A stretch of 32,017 nt of DNA from RGIG6307 sp964424345 (GTDB lineage: Bacteria; Bacillota; Clostridia; Lachnospirales; Lachnospiraceae): the NCBI GenBank assembly GCA_964424345.1, contig CAYRIK010000019.1, positions 1 to 32,017 of the forward strand. Reading direction: 5' to 3'. The notes beneath the pieces are model-generated. The model was not told the DNA's origin and ran no database searches. It worked only from the letters and a program-made list of their open reading frames with translations. The position numbers were made by a program, and so were the translations under genes. The first letter of the stretch is position 1. Each line of letters starts with the position of its first letter. Positions 1 to 7,663 of this stretch are shown here, in pieces.

Positions 1-1185
1 AAAACAGCAGTTATTTTTGGAGCAGATGCAGTATATATTGGTGGAGAAGCATTTGGACTTCGTGCGAATGCCAAAAACTTTTCTAAAGAAGATATGATCA
101 AAGGAATTGCATTTGCACATGAGCATAACGTAAAAGTATACGTTACTGCAAATATTTTAGCGCATAACGGAGATTTAGAAGGCGCAAGAGCATATTTTAC
201 AGAATTAAAAGAAGTAAAACCAGATGCATTGATTATTTCAGATCCTGGTATGTTTATGATTGCAAAAGAAGTTTGTCCTGAAATTGAAATCCATATTTCT
301 ACACAGGCAAATAACTGCAACTATCAGACATATTTATTCTGGCATCAGTTAGGTGCACAGCGTGTCGTAAGTGCAAGAGAACTTTCCTTAGAAGAAATCA
401 AAGAAATTCGTGCAAAGATTCCAGAAGATCTTGAAATTGAAACATTTATCCATGGTGCAATGTGTATTTCTTATTCAGGTCGTTGCCTCTTATCCAACTA
501 TTTCACAGGAAGAGATGCAAATCAGGGTGCTTGTACACATCCTTGCCGTTGGAAATACGCAGTTGTGGAAGAAAAACGTCCTGGAGAATATTTGCCAGTT
601 TATGAAAATGAACGTGGAACTTATATTTTTAACTCCAAAGATTTATGTATGATTGAGCATATTCCAGAAATCTGTGATGCTGGCATTGACAGCTTAAAGA
701 TTGAAGGCCGTATGAAGACTGCTCTTTATGTAGCAACTGTAGCACGTACTTACAGAAAAGCATTGGATGATTATTATGAAAGTGAAGAAAAGTATCGTGC
801 AAATATGGAATGGTATAAATCCGAGATTGGAAAATGTACGTATCGTCAGTTTACAACAGGATTTTTCTTTGGAAAGCCAACCAACGAAACACAGATTTAT
901 GACAGCAACACATATGTAAATGAATATATTTATTTAGGTATCATCGAAGAAGTACGCGAGGATGGTCTTGTACGTATCGAGCAGAGAAATAAATTCTGCG
1001 TAGGAGATACTATTGAAATCATGAAACCAAACGGTGACAACGTATTAGTTACTGTAGATGGTATGTATGATGAAGACATGAATCCAGTAGAAAGCTGCCC
1101 TCATTCTAAGCAGTTAATTTACTTAAAATTATCCCAGACACCAGATCAATATGATTTATTGAGAGTGCATAATGAAAATGCATGA
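1..1185 (+). CDS. Peptidase U32 family protein, 5'-truncated
   Basis: The reading frame is open from base 1 and codes KTAVIFGADAVYIGG, the conserved start of the U32 barrel, so the gene begins left of the window. Probably only about 15-20 residues are missing, and the first internal ATG (94) is not the true start. The U32 signature ETFIHGAMCISYSGRCLLS lies near bases 437-493, with the conserved Cys residues and the ExFxxG pattern. The rest matches the C-terminal part of YrrO/PrtC-like proteins of about 400 residues. Family members are annotated as collagenase-like proteases; some relatives (RlhA, TrhP) act in RNA hydroxylation, so the substrate here is uncertain. The stop codon falls in the loop of a small hairpin that may be the terminator. 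Confidence 0.93.
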   Translation, partial: KTAVIFGADAVYIGGEAFGLRANAKNFSKEDMIKGIAFAHEHNVKVYVTANILAHNGDLEGARAYFTELKEVKPDALIISDPGMFMIAKEVCPEIEIHISTQANNCNYQTYLFWHQLGAQRVVSARELSLEEIKEIRAKIPEDLEIETFIHGAMCISYSGRCLLSNYFTGRDANQGACTHPCRWKYAVVEEKRPGEYLPVYENERGTYIFNSKDLCMIEHIPEICDAGIDSLKIEGRMKTALYVATVARTYRKALDDYYESEEKYRANMEWYKSEIGKCTYRQFTTGFFFGKPTNETQIYDSNTYVNEYIYLGIIEEVREDGLVRIEQRNKFCVGDTIEIMKPNGDNVLVTVDGMYDEDMNPVESCPHSKQLIYLKLSQTPDQYDLLRVHNENA

Positions 1186-1196
1186 TTGCATTTTTT
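1174..1196 (+). terminator. Weak hairpin-T terminator overlapping the U32 stop codon
   Basis: AAAATGCA (1175-1182) pairs perfectly with TGCATTTT (1187-1194). The loop is TGAT and a T run covers 1191-1196. The loop contains the TGA stop of the U32 gene. The stem is AT-rich, so termination may be partial. Confidence 0.4.
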
Positions 1197-1256
1197 GACG
1201 ATATGTAGTAAATTGTAGTGCGTAAAGTTTTTACATGAATAAGGAGCAACAAAACG

Positions 1257-3365
1257 ATGAGTAAAATTAACGTAGAAGAAATTTTTGGCAGCAATGTATT
1301 TACTCTTGGCGTGATGAAAGAGCGTCTTCCGAAGGATGTATTCAAAGACGTAAAAAAAGTCATGGACCAGGGCGGAGAACTTTCCTTGGCTGATGCGAAT
1401 GTAGTAGCAAAGGCTATGAAAGATTGGGCAGTAGAAAAGGGTGCAACACACTATACACATTGGTTCCAGCCATTGACAGGCATTACGGCAGAAAAACATG
1501 ATGCTTTTGTTACACTTCCAGACAGCATGGGTAAGATGATCATGGAATTTTCTGGAAAAGAGCTGATCAAAGGGGAATCCGATGCATCTAGTTTTCCAAA
1601 TGGCGGTATCCGTTCTACTTGTGAAGCAAGAGGATATACAGCATGGGACATTACTTCACCAGCATTTTTAAAAGAAGATGCGACGGGTGTTGTATTATGT
1701 ATTCCAACCGCGTTCTGTTCTTATAAAGGCGAAGCGTTGGATAAAAAGACACCGTTGTTACGTTCTATGGAAGCCATCAGTGCACAATCTCTGCGTATTA
1801 TTCGTTTGTTTGGCAATACTACTGCAACAAAGGTTATTCCTTCTGTAGGTGTAGAGCAGGAATATTTCCTTGTTGACAGAGACAAATATTTAAAGCGAAA
1901 AGATTTGATCTTTTCCGGCCGTACATTGTTTGGTGTTCCGGCACCAAAGGGTCAGGAAATGGAAGATCATTACTTTGGTACAATTCGTGATCGTGTAGGT
2001 GCTTTTATGAAAGACCTTAACATTGAGCTTTGGAAACTTGGTGTAACAGCCAAAACACAGCACAATGAAGCTGCACCAGCACAGCACGAGCTAGCTCCTA
2101 TTTATGAAACTGCAAATATTGCAGTAGACCATAATCAGCTTACAATGGAGACAATGAAGAAAGTTGCAAACCGTCACAATCTGACTTGTCTTTTACATGA
2201 AAAACCATTTGCAGGTGTAAATGGTTCTGGTAAGCATGATAACTGGTCTTTATGTACAGACACAGGTATCAATTTGTTAGATCCTGGTAAAACACCACAT
2301 GAAAATGTTCAGTTCTTATTGATTATTGCATGTATTATGAAAGCAGTAGATACACATGCAGATTTGTTAAGACAGAGCGCAGCCGATGTTGGAAATGATC
2401 ATCGACTTGGTGCCGGCGAAGCACCACCAGCAATTATTTCTATGTTCTTAGGAGCGCAGTTAGAAGATGTAGTAAATCAGTTAGTAGAAACTGGTGCAGC
2501 TGCACGTTCTATCAAAGGCGAAAAGTTAAATACAGGTGTTTCCACTCTTCCTGATTTTGAAAAGGATGCTACCGACAGAAACCGTACTTCACCATTTGCT
2601 TTTACAGGTAATAAGTTTGAGTTCCGTATGGTTGGTTCTTCCGATTCTGTGGCAGGACCAAACACAACACTGAATGCAATCGTAGCAGAAGCATTCTGTG
2701 AAGCTGCTGATATTTTAGAGCAGGCAGAAGATTTTGATATGGCTTGTCATGATCTGATTAAACAGTATATGACAGAGCATCAGCGTATCATCTTCAATGG
2801 TGACGGCTATTCACAGGAATGGGTTGAGGAAGCTGCAAGACGTGGTCTTCCTAATATAAGAACTACAGTAGAAGCTGTAGAAACATTGCTCACAGATAAA
2901 TCTATCAAACTGTTTGAAAAGTTTGGTATCTTTACAAAGGTCGAGTTAGAGTCCAGAGCAGAAGTATTATATGAAACATATGTAAAAACGATTAACATTG
3001 AGGCTCGTACAATGATAGATATGGCTTCTAAGCAGTATGTACCAGCTATCATTGATTATACAAAGAATTTGGCAGATACCGTTATCGCTGTACAGAGTGC
3101 AGGTGTAGAAGCAACGGTACAGAAAGCTTTGCTTGCAGAGGTTTCTGATAAACTTACAAAAGCAAAACATGCATTAGATGTTTTAGTAGATGTAAGAACA
3201 AAGTCAAAGTCTATTAGAAATCACAAAGAACGCGCTTTCTTCTTCAAGGAAGAAGTAGTTCCTGCAATGAATGAACTTCGTAAATATATCGATGAGCTGG
3301 AACGCATCGTAGATGCAAAGGTTTGGCCAGTACCAAATTACAGCGATTTGATCTTTGAAGTATAA
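1257..3365 (+). CDS. glnN: Glutamine synthetase, type III
   Basis: This enzyme makes glutamine from glutamate and ammonium with ATP in the cytoplasm. At 702 residues it has the length of type III (GlnN) enzymes and is much longer than the type I enzyme of about 450. Visible landmarks are the metal-binding GVEQEYFLVD (Glu200 and Glu202), NGSGKHDNWSL from about residue 322, and FRMVGSSDSVAGPNTTLNAI in the nucleotide/glutamate region. An AAGGAG ribosome binding site (1241-1246) sits 10 bases before the ATG. Only a weak promoter is visible upstream: TTGCAT at 1186, 17 bases, TAAATT at 1209. A strong terminator follows, so the gene is probably its own unit. Glutamine is the amide donor for PurL encoded further on. 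Confidence 0.97.
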   Translation: MSKINVEEIFGSNVFTLGVMKERLPKDVFKDVKKVMDQGGELSLADANVVAKAMKDWAVEKGATHYTHWFQPLTGITAEKHDAFVTLPDSMGKMIMEFSGKELIKGESDASSFPNGGIRSTCEARGYTAWDITSPAFLKEDATGVVLCIPTAFCSYKGEALDKKTPLLRSMEAISAQSLRIIRLFGNTTATKVIPSVGVEQEYFLVDRDKYLKRKDLIFSGRTLFGVPAPKGQEMEDHYFGTIRDRVGAFMKDLNIELWKLGVTAKTQHNEAAPAQHELAPIYETANIAVDHNQLTMETMKKVANRHNLTCLLHEKPFAGVNGSGKHDNWSLCTDTGINLLDPGKTPHENVQFLLIIACIMKAVDTHADLLRQSAADVGNDHRLGAGEAPPAIISMFLGAQLEDVVNQLVETGAAARSIKGEKLNTGVSTLPDFEKDATDRNRTSPFAFTGNKFEFRMVGSSDSVAGPNTTLNAIVAEAFCEAADILEQAEDFDMACHDLIKQYMTEHQRIIFNGDGYSQEWVEEAARRGLPNIRTTVEAVETLLTDKSIKLFEKFGIFTKVELESRAEVLYETYVKTINIEARTMIDMASKQYVPAIIDYTKNLADTVIAVQSAGVEATVQKALLAEVSDKLTKAKHALDVLVDVRTKSKSIRNHKERAFFFKEEVVPAMNELRKYIDELERIVDAKVWPVPNYSDLIFEV

Positions 3366-3426
3366 AATATACACATTATAAAGTGTTTGTTGCAGAAGTG
3401 ATTTTTAAAATTTATCAATAATATAT

Positions 3427-3466
3427 AAAAAAATCCCTCAAGTCGTATGATTTTGGGGGATTTTTT
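3427..3466 (+). terminator. Rho-independent terminator after glnN
   Basis: AAAAATCCCTCAA pairs with TTGGGGGATTTTT (right arm in 3453-3466) with one T-G wobble, and the right arm ends in six Ts. The A-rich left side could let it work on both strands. Confidence 0.9.
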
Positions 3467-3485
3467 ACAATTTTCTAATTGGGTA

Positions 3486-3514
3486 TTGTAAAATACAAAG
3501 TGATACGCTATAAT
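3486..3514 (+). promoter_or_regulatory. Promoter of gntR
   Basis: TTGTAA (3486-3491), a 17-base spacer, and a perfect TATAAT (3509-3514). The expected start of transcription is about 3521, just before the palindrome at 3527. Confidence 0.8.
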
Positions 3515-3526
3515 GGTCTTGCTTAA

Positions 3527-3537
3527 AGGTAATACCT
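3527..3537. promoter_or_regulatory. Candidate GntR operator, perfect palindrome
   Basis: AGGTA-A-TACCT is a perfect 11-base palindrome right after the expected transcription start of gntR. GntR/HutC-family proteins bind short palindromes, often of the GT...AC type. The position suits autorepression. The link to this regulator is inferred. Confidence 0.55.
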
Positions 3538-3542
3538 ATTTC

Positions 3543-3547
3543 GAGGG
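3543..3547 (+). promoter_or_regulatory. Ribosome binding site deciding the gntR start
   Basis: GAGGG sits 9 bases before the ATG at 3557 and 0 bases before the ATG at 3548, so the second ATG is the likely start. Confidence 0.6.
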
Positions 3548-3556
3548 ATGAAGCGT

Positions 3557-4282
3557 ATGAGTACAGGACATACTAAGACAAAAAACATTTGCACACAGTT
3601 GTTGAATGAAATGAAAACAGGAATCTTTGCAGAGTGCAGCAGATTACCTAGAGAAACTGAATTATCCGAAAAGCTTGGAATAAGTCGTACACAGTTAAGA
3701 GATGTATTGTCAGAGCTGGAACGAGAAGGCTTTATTACACGCAGACATGGCGTAGGAACAATCATAAATCATCATGTATTGCAGGTGAAAAACCGAATGG
3801 ATATAGAAACAGAGTTTTTTGATATCATAGAGCAAAGCGGTTATACACCAAAGACAGTGAGTGTTCGTTGCTGGGAGAGAAAAGCTGGAGCATATATTGC
3901 AGAAAAGTTAAAAATCTCTGAGGATGCAGACGTTGTGTGGGTAAGTCGTATTTGTAAAGCAGATGACCAACCAGCAATTTACTGTGAGGATGTATTTGAG
4001 AAACAACTTATCAAAAACGAGTATACAAACGAAGATTTAGAACTTCCGTTCTTTCAGTTTTTACAAAAGGTATGCGGCGTTGACGCATATATGGATCTGA
4101 CGGAGCTGCATGCAGCGGCAGCCGATGAGACAATAGCAGAAGCACTAAAGATTGCTGTTGGAACTCCGGTACTGAATATGGAAGAGGTTGATTTCGATAT
4201 AGAAGGAAGACCGGTTTTATATTCCAGTCAGTATTTTGTAGAAGGACTTTTTCAGCAGACTGTTTTAAGAAAGAAACTTTAG
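3557..4282 (+). CDS. GntR-family regulator with UTRA domain (HutC type)
   Basis: This is a DNA-binding repressor of 241 residues. The first 75 residues form the winged helix with the GntR signature: RLPRETELSEKLGISRTQLR, then the wing ITRRHGVGTII. Residues from about 90 to the end look like a UTRA effector domain, with WVSRICKADDQPAIYCEDVF and the typical last strand PVLYSSQYFVEGLF. The ATG at 3557 is preferred because GAGGG (3543-3547) lies 9 bases before it. The in-frame ATG at 3548 directly abuts that site and is unlikely. The next gene, purine nucleoside phosphorylase, is 31 bases downstream with no terminator between, so a purine or nucleoside ligand is a reasonable guess. UTRA domains also bind sugars and amino acids, so this is inference. 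Confidence 0.9.
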   Translation: MSTGHTKTKNICTQLLNEMKTGIFAECSRLPRETELSEKLGISRTQLRDVLSELEREGFITRRHGVGTIINHHVLQVKNRMDIETEFFDIIEQSGYTPKTVSVRCWERKAGAYIAEKLKISEDADVVWVSRICKADDQPAIYCEDVFEKQLIKNEYTNEDLELPFFQFLQKVCGVDAYMDLTELHAAAADETIAEALKIAVGTPVLNMEEVDFDIEGRPVLYSSQYFVEGLFQQTVLRKKL

Positions 4283-4313
4283 CGTGAATGTATATTTCAG
4301 TCGGAGGTGACGT

Positions 4314-5141
4314 ATGAATCAGGTGTATGAAAAGTTATTAAAATGTTATGAGAGCATTCAGGACAAAGTACCATTTCAGCCAAAGGTTGCTTTGGTGTTG
4401 GGTTCAGGACTTGGTAATTATGCAGATTCTATGAAAATCGTACAGACGATAAATTATGCAGATATAGAAGGATTTCCAATATCTACCGTAGAAGGTCACA
4501 AAGGACGATTTGTTTTTGGTTATGTGGAAGATGTTCCTGTCGTATGTATGCAGGGACGTGTTCACTACTATGAAGGTTATTCTATGACAGACGTAGTGCT
4601 TCCAATACGATTGATGAAATTGTTGGGAGCAGAAGTATTATTTTTAACAAATGCCGCAGGCGGATTAAATTATGATTTTAAAGCGGGTGATCTTATGATG
4701 ATCACAGACCACATCATGAATTTTGTTCCGTCACCACTTATTGGTCCGAATATCGGAGAGCTTGGAGTAAGATTTCCGGATATGAGTAATATCTACCGAA
4801 AAGAACTTCAAACAATCATTCGTGATACGGCAAAAGAACTTGGTATTGGTCTGAAGGAAGGCGTATATATACAGCTGACTGGACCAAATTATGAAACTCC
4901 ATCAGAAGTGAAGATGTGCAGATTGTTAGGGGCAGATGCAGCTGGTATGAGTACAGCAGCAGAAGCCGTAGCAGCAAATCATATGGGCATGAAGGTATGC
5001 GGTATTTCCTGCATTACGAACATGGGATGTGGTATGTTGGAACAGCCGTTATCTCACGAAGAGGTTCAAAAGACTGCCGATAAAGCAGCAGTTTCCTTCC
5101 AGAAACTGGTCACACAAGTTATTAAGAACATCTGTAAATAG
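4314..5141 (+). CDS. punA: Purine nucleoside phosphorylase, trimeric PNP-I type
   Basis: It splits inosine or guanosine with phosphate into the base and ribose-1-phosphate, in purine salvage. At 275 residues it has the trimeric PNP/MTAP family length. Visible residues are phosphate-binding GSGLG (30-34), VEGHKG with His62, MQGRVHYYEGY, NAAGG, Glu194 in GPNYETPSE, and Asn236 in ITNMG. Glu and Asn at these places mark specificity for 6-oxopurine nucleosides. A GGAGGTGA ribosome binding site precedes the ATG. It follows gntR closely and precedes purM by 41 bases without a terminator. Salvage and de novo genes therefore appear to share one transcript starting at gntR. Confidence 0.95.
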   Translation: MNQVYEKLLKCYESIQDKVPFQPKVALVLGSGLGNYADSMKIVQTINYADIEGFPISTVEGHKGRFVFGYVEDVPVVCMQGRVHYYEGYSMTDVVLPIRLMKLLGAEVLFLTNAAGGLNYDFKAGDLMMITDHIMNFVPSPLIGPNIGELGVRFPDMSNIYRKELQTIIRDTAKELGIGLKEGVYIQLTGPNYETPSEVKMCRLLGADAAGMSTAAEAVAANHMGMKVCGISCITNMGCGMLEQPLSHEEVQKTADKAAVSFQKLVTQVIKNICK

Positions 5142-5182
5142 ACAGTTGTTTTAGATTTATAGATAAACAAAGGAGATTTATT

Positions 5183-6220
5183 ATGGAAAAATCACATTCT
5201 GCATCTTATGCTGCCGCAGGCGTAAACATTGAAGCTGGTTATGAAGGCGTTCGTCTTATGAAAAAGCACGTTGCTCGCACAATGATTCCAGGTGTTGTTT
5301 CTGATCTGGGCGGTTTTGGAGGTCTTTTCACACCAGATATCGCAGGTATGAAAGAGCCAACTCTTGTTATGGGTACAGACGGTGTAGGTACAAAGCAGCG
5401 TATTGCACAGCTTATGGATAAACATGATACAGTTGGTATTGACTGTGTTGCCATGTGTGTAAACGATATTGTATGTTGTGGTGCAAAGCCAATCGCCTTT
5501 TTAGATTATATTGCCATTGGTAAAAACGAACCTGAAAAAGTTGCAACATTAGTTTCTGGTGTAGCAGAAGGTTGTGTTCAGGCAGGATGTGCTTTAATCG
5601 GTGGAGAGACAGCAGAACATCCAGGAACTATGGCAGCAGATGATTACGATTTAGCTGGTTTCGCAGTTGGTATCGTAGACAAGACAAAGGTTATCGATCA
5701 GAACAAGATGAGTGTTGGAGATGTTGTAATCGCAATGCCATCTAGTGGTTGCCATTCTAATGGTTATTCATTAGTAAGAAAAGTATTTGATGTAGAAAAT
5801 GTAGATTTAAATAAATATTATGAGGAATTAGGACAGACATTAGGAGAAGCATTATTAACACCTACTGTTATTTATGTAAAGCCAGCTCTTGCAGCTATTG
5901 AAGCAGCAGATGTTCGTGGTGTAAGCCATATTACAGGCGGCGGATTCTATGAGAATATTCCTCGTTGCATTCCGGACGGTTTATGTGCAAAGATTAATAA
6001 GTCAGCAATTAAAGTTCCACCTATTTTTGGTTTGTTACAGCGTGAAGGAAACATTCCTGAAAGAGATATGTACAATACTTACAACATGGGTGTTGGTATG
6101 GCATTGATCGTAAGCAAAGAGACAGCAGAAGCTGCTATGACTGCATTAAAAGCAGAAGGCTGCGATGCATATGTAATAGGTGAAATTGTTTCCGGTACCG
6201 ATAAAGTAATTTTAGAGTAA
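5183..6220 (+). CDS. purM: Phosphoribosylformylglycinamidine cyclo-ligase (AIR synthetase)
   Basis: This is the fifth step of purine synthesis: FGAM plus ATP to aminoimidazole ribotide. It is 345 residues, the normal PurM length. The ATP-binding start YAAAGVNIEAGYEGV and the loop IGGETAEHPG (139-148) are present, with MGTDGVGTK and the C-terminal half HITGGGFYENIPR. AAAGGAG lies 9 bases before the ATG. PurN and PurH often follow PurM, but here a terminator and an inverted repeat follow instead. Confidence 0.96.
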   Translation: MEKSHSASYAAAGVNIEAGYEGVRLMKKHVARTMIPGVVSDLGGFGGLFTPDIAGMKEPTLVMGTDGVGTKQRIAQLMDKHDTVGIDCVAMCVNDIVCCGAKPIAFLDYIAIGKNEPEKVATLVSGVAEGCVQAGCALIGGETAEHPGTMAADDYDLAGFAVGIVDKTKVIDQNKMSVGDVVIAMPSSGCHSNGYSLVRKVFDVENVDLNKYYEELGQTLGEALLTPTVIYVKPALAAIEAADVRGVSHITGGGFYENIPRCIPDGLCAKINKSAIKVPPIFGLLQREGNIPERDMYNTYNMGVGMALIVSKETAEAAMTALKAEGCDAYVIGEIVSGTDKVILE

Positions 6221-6267
6221 GGATGCTCAATCGTTGTATCAGTTACATAGATATGGGCACCATAAAG

Positions 6268-6302
6268 ATCAGGATTGGTGCTTAGCATCGTCCTGATTTT
6301 TT
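6268..6302 (+). terminator. Terminator after purM, with possible alternative pairing
   Basis: ATCAGGA (6268-6274) pairs perfectly with TCCTGAT (6291-6297), then a T run. GTGC/GCAT can extend the stem inside. A small hairpin TATGG-GCA-CCATA (6252-6264) lies just before, and GCACC (6257-6261) could instead pair with GGTGC (6277-6281), which would compete with the terminator's inner stem. Confidence 0.85.
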
Positions 6303-6304
6303 AT

Positions 6305-6331
6305 ATACTAGTAGAACTAATTTCCTAGTAT
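6305..6331. repeat. Inverted repeat upstream of purD
   Basis: ATACTAG (6305-6311) and CTAGTAT (6325-6331) are perfect inverted copies around 13 bases. There is no T run after it, so it is not a typical terminator. It may be an operator for purD or an mRNA leader hairpin. No clear promoter is visible; TTTCCT (6321-6326), 18 bases, TAAGAT (6345-6350) is a weak candidate overlapping the repeat. Confidence 0.5.
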
Positions 6332-6367
6332 TAAGAATACATAATAAGATAACATACAGTTTTATAT

Positions 6368-6374
6368 GGAGGAG
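6368..6374 (+). promoter_or_regulatory. Ribosome binding site deciding the purD start
   Basis: GGAGGAG lies 6 bases before the ATG at 6381. An in-frame ATG at 6366 overlaps this site and cannot use it, so the five extra residues it would add are unlikely. Confidence 0.8.
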
Positions 6375-6380
6375 AACATT

Positions 6381-7658
6381 ATGAAACTCTTAGTTGTTGG
6401 CGGCGGCGGTCGTGAACACGCTATCATTAAAAAATTAAAACAAAATACAGCTGTAGAAACTATTTACGCTTTGCCAGGTAATGGCGGTATCGCAGAAGAT
6501 GCGGTATGCGTAAGTGAAATTGGTGCAAAAGATATTGATAAAATCGTAGATTTTGCAAAGAACAATGCGATTGATTTTGCAGTTGTAGCACCCGACGATC
6601 CGCTGGCACTTGGCTGTGTAGATAGATTAGAGGCCGAAGGCATTCCTTGCTTTGGTCCAAATGCATTAGCAGCACGTATTGAATCCAGTAAGGTATTTTC
6701 TAAAAACCTTATGAAAAAGTACAATATTCCAACTGCTGCTTATGAAGTATTCCATGATTCTAAGACAGCAATAGAGTATTTAGAACATGCATCTTTCCCA
6801 ATCGTTATTAAAGCAGACGGTCTTGCATTAGGAAAAGGTGTTCTGATTCCACAAAATCTGGAAGAAGCCAAAGAAGCAGTAAAGACAATTATGGAAGACA
6901 AAGCATTTGGTGATTCCGGAAATGAAATTGTAATCGAAGAATTTTTAACAGGACCAGAAGTAAGTGTACTTGCATTTACAGACGGAACAGCAATCAGCCC
7001 TATGGTTTCTTCTATGGACCATAAAAGAGCAGGCGATGGAGATACAGGATTAAATACAGGCGGTATGGGAACAATCGCTCCAAATCCATATTATACAGAA
7101 GAAATTGCAAAGGTTTGTATGGAAACTATTTTCCTTCCTACACTTGCAGCAATGCGTTCAGAAGGATGTCCATTCAAAGGCTGCTTATATTTTGGTTTGA
7201 TGCTTACTCCAAATGGTCCAAAGGTAATTGAATATAACTGCCGTTTTGGTGATCCTGAAACACAGGTAGTTCTTCCATTATTAAAGACAGATCTTTTAAC
7301 TGTTATGCAGGCTGTTTCCAATGAGACACTTGCAGATTTAAACGTAGAATGGTATGACAAAGCAGCAGCTTGTGTCATCTTGGCTTCCGGTGGATATCCA
7401 AGCCATTACGAAAAAGGAAAAGAAATGACTCTTCCAACACAGGTTCCAGAAAATGTAGTCATCTATCATGCAGGTGACGCATTAAAAGATGGAAAACTTG
7501 TAACAAGCGGCGGACGTGTATTAGGTGTAACAGCATCAGCTCCTACATTAAAGGAAGCATTAAAAGATGCTTATGCAGCAGCAGAAACCGTTGAATTTGA
7601 AGGTAAATATATGCGCCATGATATCGGACAGAGAGCATTGGCAGCACAGGAGGATTAG
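6381..7658 (+). CDS. purD: Phosphoribosylamine-glycine ligase (GAR synthetase)
   Basis: This is the second step of purine synthesis: phosphoribosylamine, glycine and ATP to glycinamide ribotide. At 425 residues it matches PurD. It starts with the typical MKLLVVGGGGREHAI and has an ATP-grasp fold with KADGLALGKGV, GGMGTIAPNPYY and the metal-binding EYNCRFGDPETQ. The ribosome binding site for purL lies within its last codons and purL starts 5 bases after the stop, so the two genes are translated together. Confidence 0.97.
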   Translation: MKLLVVGGGGREHAIIKKLKQNTAVETIYALPGNGGIAEDAVCVSEIGAKDIDKIVDFAKNNAIDFAVVAPDDPLALGCVDRLEAEGIPCFGPNALAARIESSKVFSKNLMKKYNIPTAAYEVFHDSKTAIEYLEHASFPIVIKADGLALGKGVLIPQNLEEAKEAVKTIMEDKAFGDSGNEIVIEEFLTGPEVSVLAFTDGTAISPMVSSMDHKRAGDGDTGLNTGGMGTIAPNPYYTEEIAKVCMETIFLPTLAAMRSEGCPFKGCLYFGLMLTPNGPKVIEYNCRFGDPETQVVLPLLKTDLLTVMQAVSNETLADLNVEWYDKAAACVILASGGYPSHYEKGKEMTLPTQVPENVVIYHAGDALKDGKLVTSGGRVLGVTASAPTLKEALKDAYAAAETVEFEGKYMRHDIGQRALAAQED

Positions 7659-7663
7659 AAAAT

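Noticed and set aside
94..96. ATG at 94 as the start of the U32 gene
   Set aside because: The frame is open to base 1 and codes the conserved N-terminal barrel strand, so the gene is cut by the window edge.
1186..1256. TTGACG (1195-1200) as -35 box of glnN
   Set aside because: No acceptable -10 box lies 16-18 bases downstream. The alternative TTGCAT/TAAATT pair is weak, so no glnN promoter is claimed as a feature.
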